Assembly: GCF_021869535.1 (NCBI RefSeq)
Contig: NW_026262581.1
Span: 114,976,771-115,040,770, forward strand
DNA length: 64,000 bases
Source: Mytilus californianus
Taxonomy: Eukaryota > Mollusca > Bivalvia > Mytilida > Mytilidae
Direction: 5' to 3'
Positions 63,273 through 64,000 of this stretch are shown here, one piece after another; within the stretch, counting starts at the first letter, position 1; each line of letters opens with the position of its first letter. Below the pieces are notes generated by a model, which saw only the letters and a list, made by a program, of their open reading frames with translations, did not search any database and was not told where the DNA came from. Both the position numbers and the translations under genes were made by a program.

Positions 63273-63333
63273 TGATGGAGGTAAGAGCACTCTTTCATTA
63301 ATCCTGCTTCTGTATTATCGTTAATCAATCAAC

Positions 63334-63339
63334 AATAAA
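63334..63339 (+). terminator. Candidate poly(A) signal AATAAA
   Basis: Canonical hexamer 62 bp after the stop, in AACAATAAAAACAAAAC. It is the first AATAAA after the stop. The T-rich/G-poor downstream context is not decisive, and in AT-rich DNA the hexamer arises by chance. Confidence 0.4.
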
Positions 63340-63485
63340 AACAAAACACTCGTTAAGAAAAACGTTGGAAAATGACTTCCCCTCATTGAAGAAAAAAGTT
63401 TTATATTGTATAACCTTAGATGAAATCTTTCCACAGTAATATAAGAAATTATGAGCCTTTAACAGATGCCCTGCTTGAAAATATA

Positions 63486-63895
63486 CAGCAAATTATGCAA
63501 TTTTTCAATTTACAAAGGGACATACCGGTAACTTAAGAATGGCAAAAGTAACCCCGCCAAAATTCAACTTGATCTGTGTTTGGCATGGTAATAAGCATTG
63601 TGTATAATTTTTTTAACATTGGTTGAGGCAAACTAAAGTTATAGTGTGGAAACAGCAAATTTAGTAATTTTCCATTTATAAAGAGACATAACAAGAGAAC
63701 AGTGAAAGTGACACCACCCAAATTCAAACTTGATCTGTGTTTGGTGGTAATAAGCATTGTGTATGGGTTTTATAATATTTGGTTGAGGCAAACTAAAGTT
63801 CAAGAATGGAAACTAATTTGGGACGGACAGACGGATGGATGTACAGACAGACAAGGGTAAAACTTAATGCCCCTTCCACCACGGTTGGGACATAA
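63486..63895 (+). repeat. Dispersed repeat, two ~168-bp units
   Basis: CAGCAAATT recurs at 63486 and about 63654; both units contain TTGATCTGTGTTTGG, AATAAGCATTGTGTAT and TTGAGGCAAACTAAAGTT. It ends with GACGGACAGACGGATGGATG and GACAAGGGTAAAACTTAATG. No coding capacity. Confidence 0.75.
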
Positions 63896-64000
63896 AAATA
63901 TCCTCATTTAATTGTTGATGAATTCAATATGAAGAGAAATTGGAAATGGAGAACCATTTTTAGAAAGGGTTTTTCATAAAAATATTGTGTAATTATTGTG

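Larger units (their letters stand above)
63273..64000 (+). other. 3' UTR and downstream flank
   Basis: The 3' UTR length cannot be fixed. An AATAAA lies 62 bases after the stop. A duplicated dispersed repeat covers 63486-63895. No further gene is seen. Confidence 0.6.

Overview
The window looks like nuclear DNA of a bivalve mollusc, most likely a mussel of the Mytilus type. It is AT-rich, has long introns with canonical GT..AG borders, and is full of minisatellites and short dispersed elements. One of these elements (it ends in ACATCTTCTTATATCT and contains GTTGTCTCATTGGCA) is one I recall as very common in mussel sequence. That species call is inference from memory, not a search result.

The whole window is one protein-coding gene on the + strand. 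I assembled 32 coding exons from 3455 to a TGA stop at 63270-63272. They join in one open frame of 4,672 nt (1,556 residues plus stop). The 5' part (signal peptide, propeptide, first half of the protease domain, promoter) lies before base 1. The product is a secreted ADAMTS metalloprotease of the ADAMTS9/ADAMTS20/GON-1 branch. In order it has: the C-terminal half of the reprolysin catalytic domain with HELGHVFNLPHDD (exons 1-3), the disintegrin-like module (4-5), thrombospondin type 1 repeat (TSR) 1 (6-7), the Cys-rich module (8-10), the spacer (10-12), TSR2 to TSR15 (12-26) and a C-terminal GON domain (27-32). The 1+14 TSR count plus GON domain is the layout of vertebrate ADAMTS9 and ADAMTS20. 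Residue numbers below count from the first whole codon in exon 1.

Layout: 1-3454 is 5' intron sequence without a recognisable exon. 3455-17023 holds protease and disintegrin exons in very long introns. 19158-25862 is a denser block (TSR1, Cys-rich, spacer, TSR2). 26178-40563 holds TSR3 to TSR10 and the start of TSR11, with a Thr-rich mucin-like linker in exon 17. 40564-52672 is a 12.1-kb repeat-rich intron. 52673-59344 encodes the rest of TSR11 through TSR15. 60045-63272 encodes the GON domain, followed by a short 3' flank with a candidate poly(A) signal. I see no convincing second gene on either strand.

The most interesting material is where repeats meet splicing. Two opposed copies of one inverted-repeat element sit about 200 bp either side of exon 17. 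A 55-bp minisatellite begins at the exon 24 donor and repeats a GTAAGT-type donor sequence nine more times. A 167-bp exact tandem duplication creates a decoy copy of the exon 13 acceptor. A 34-bp minisatellite repeats an acceptor-like motif just upstream of exon 11. There is also a palindrome next to four TGACGTCA boxes, and several retroelement insertions with visible target-site duplications.
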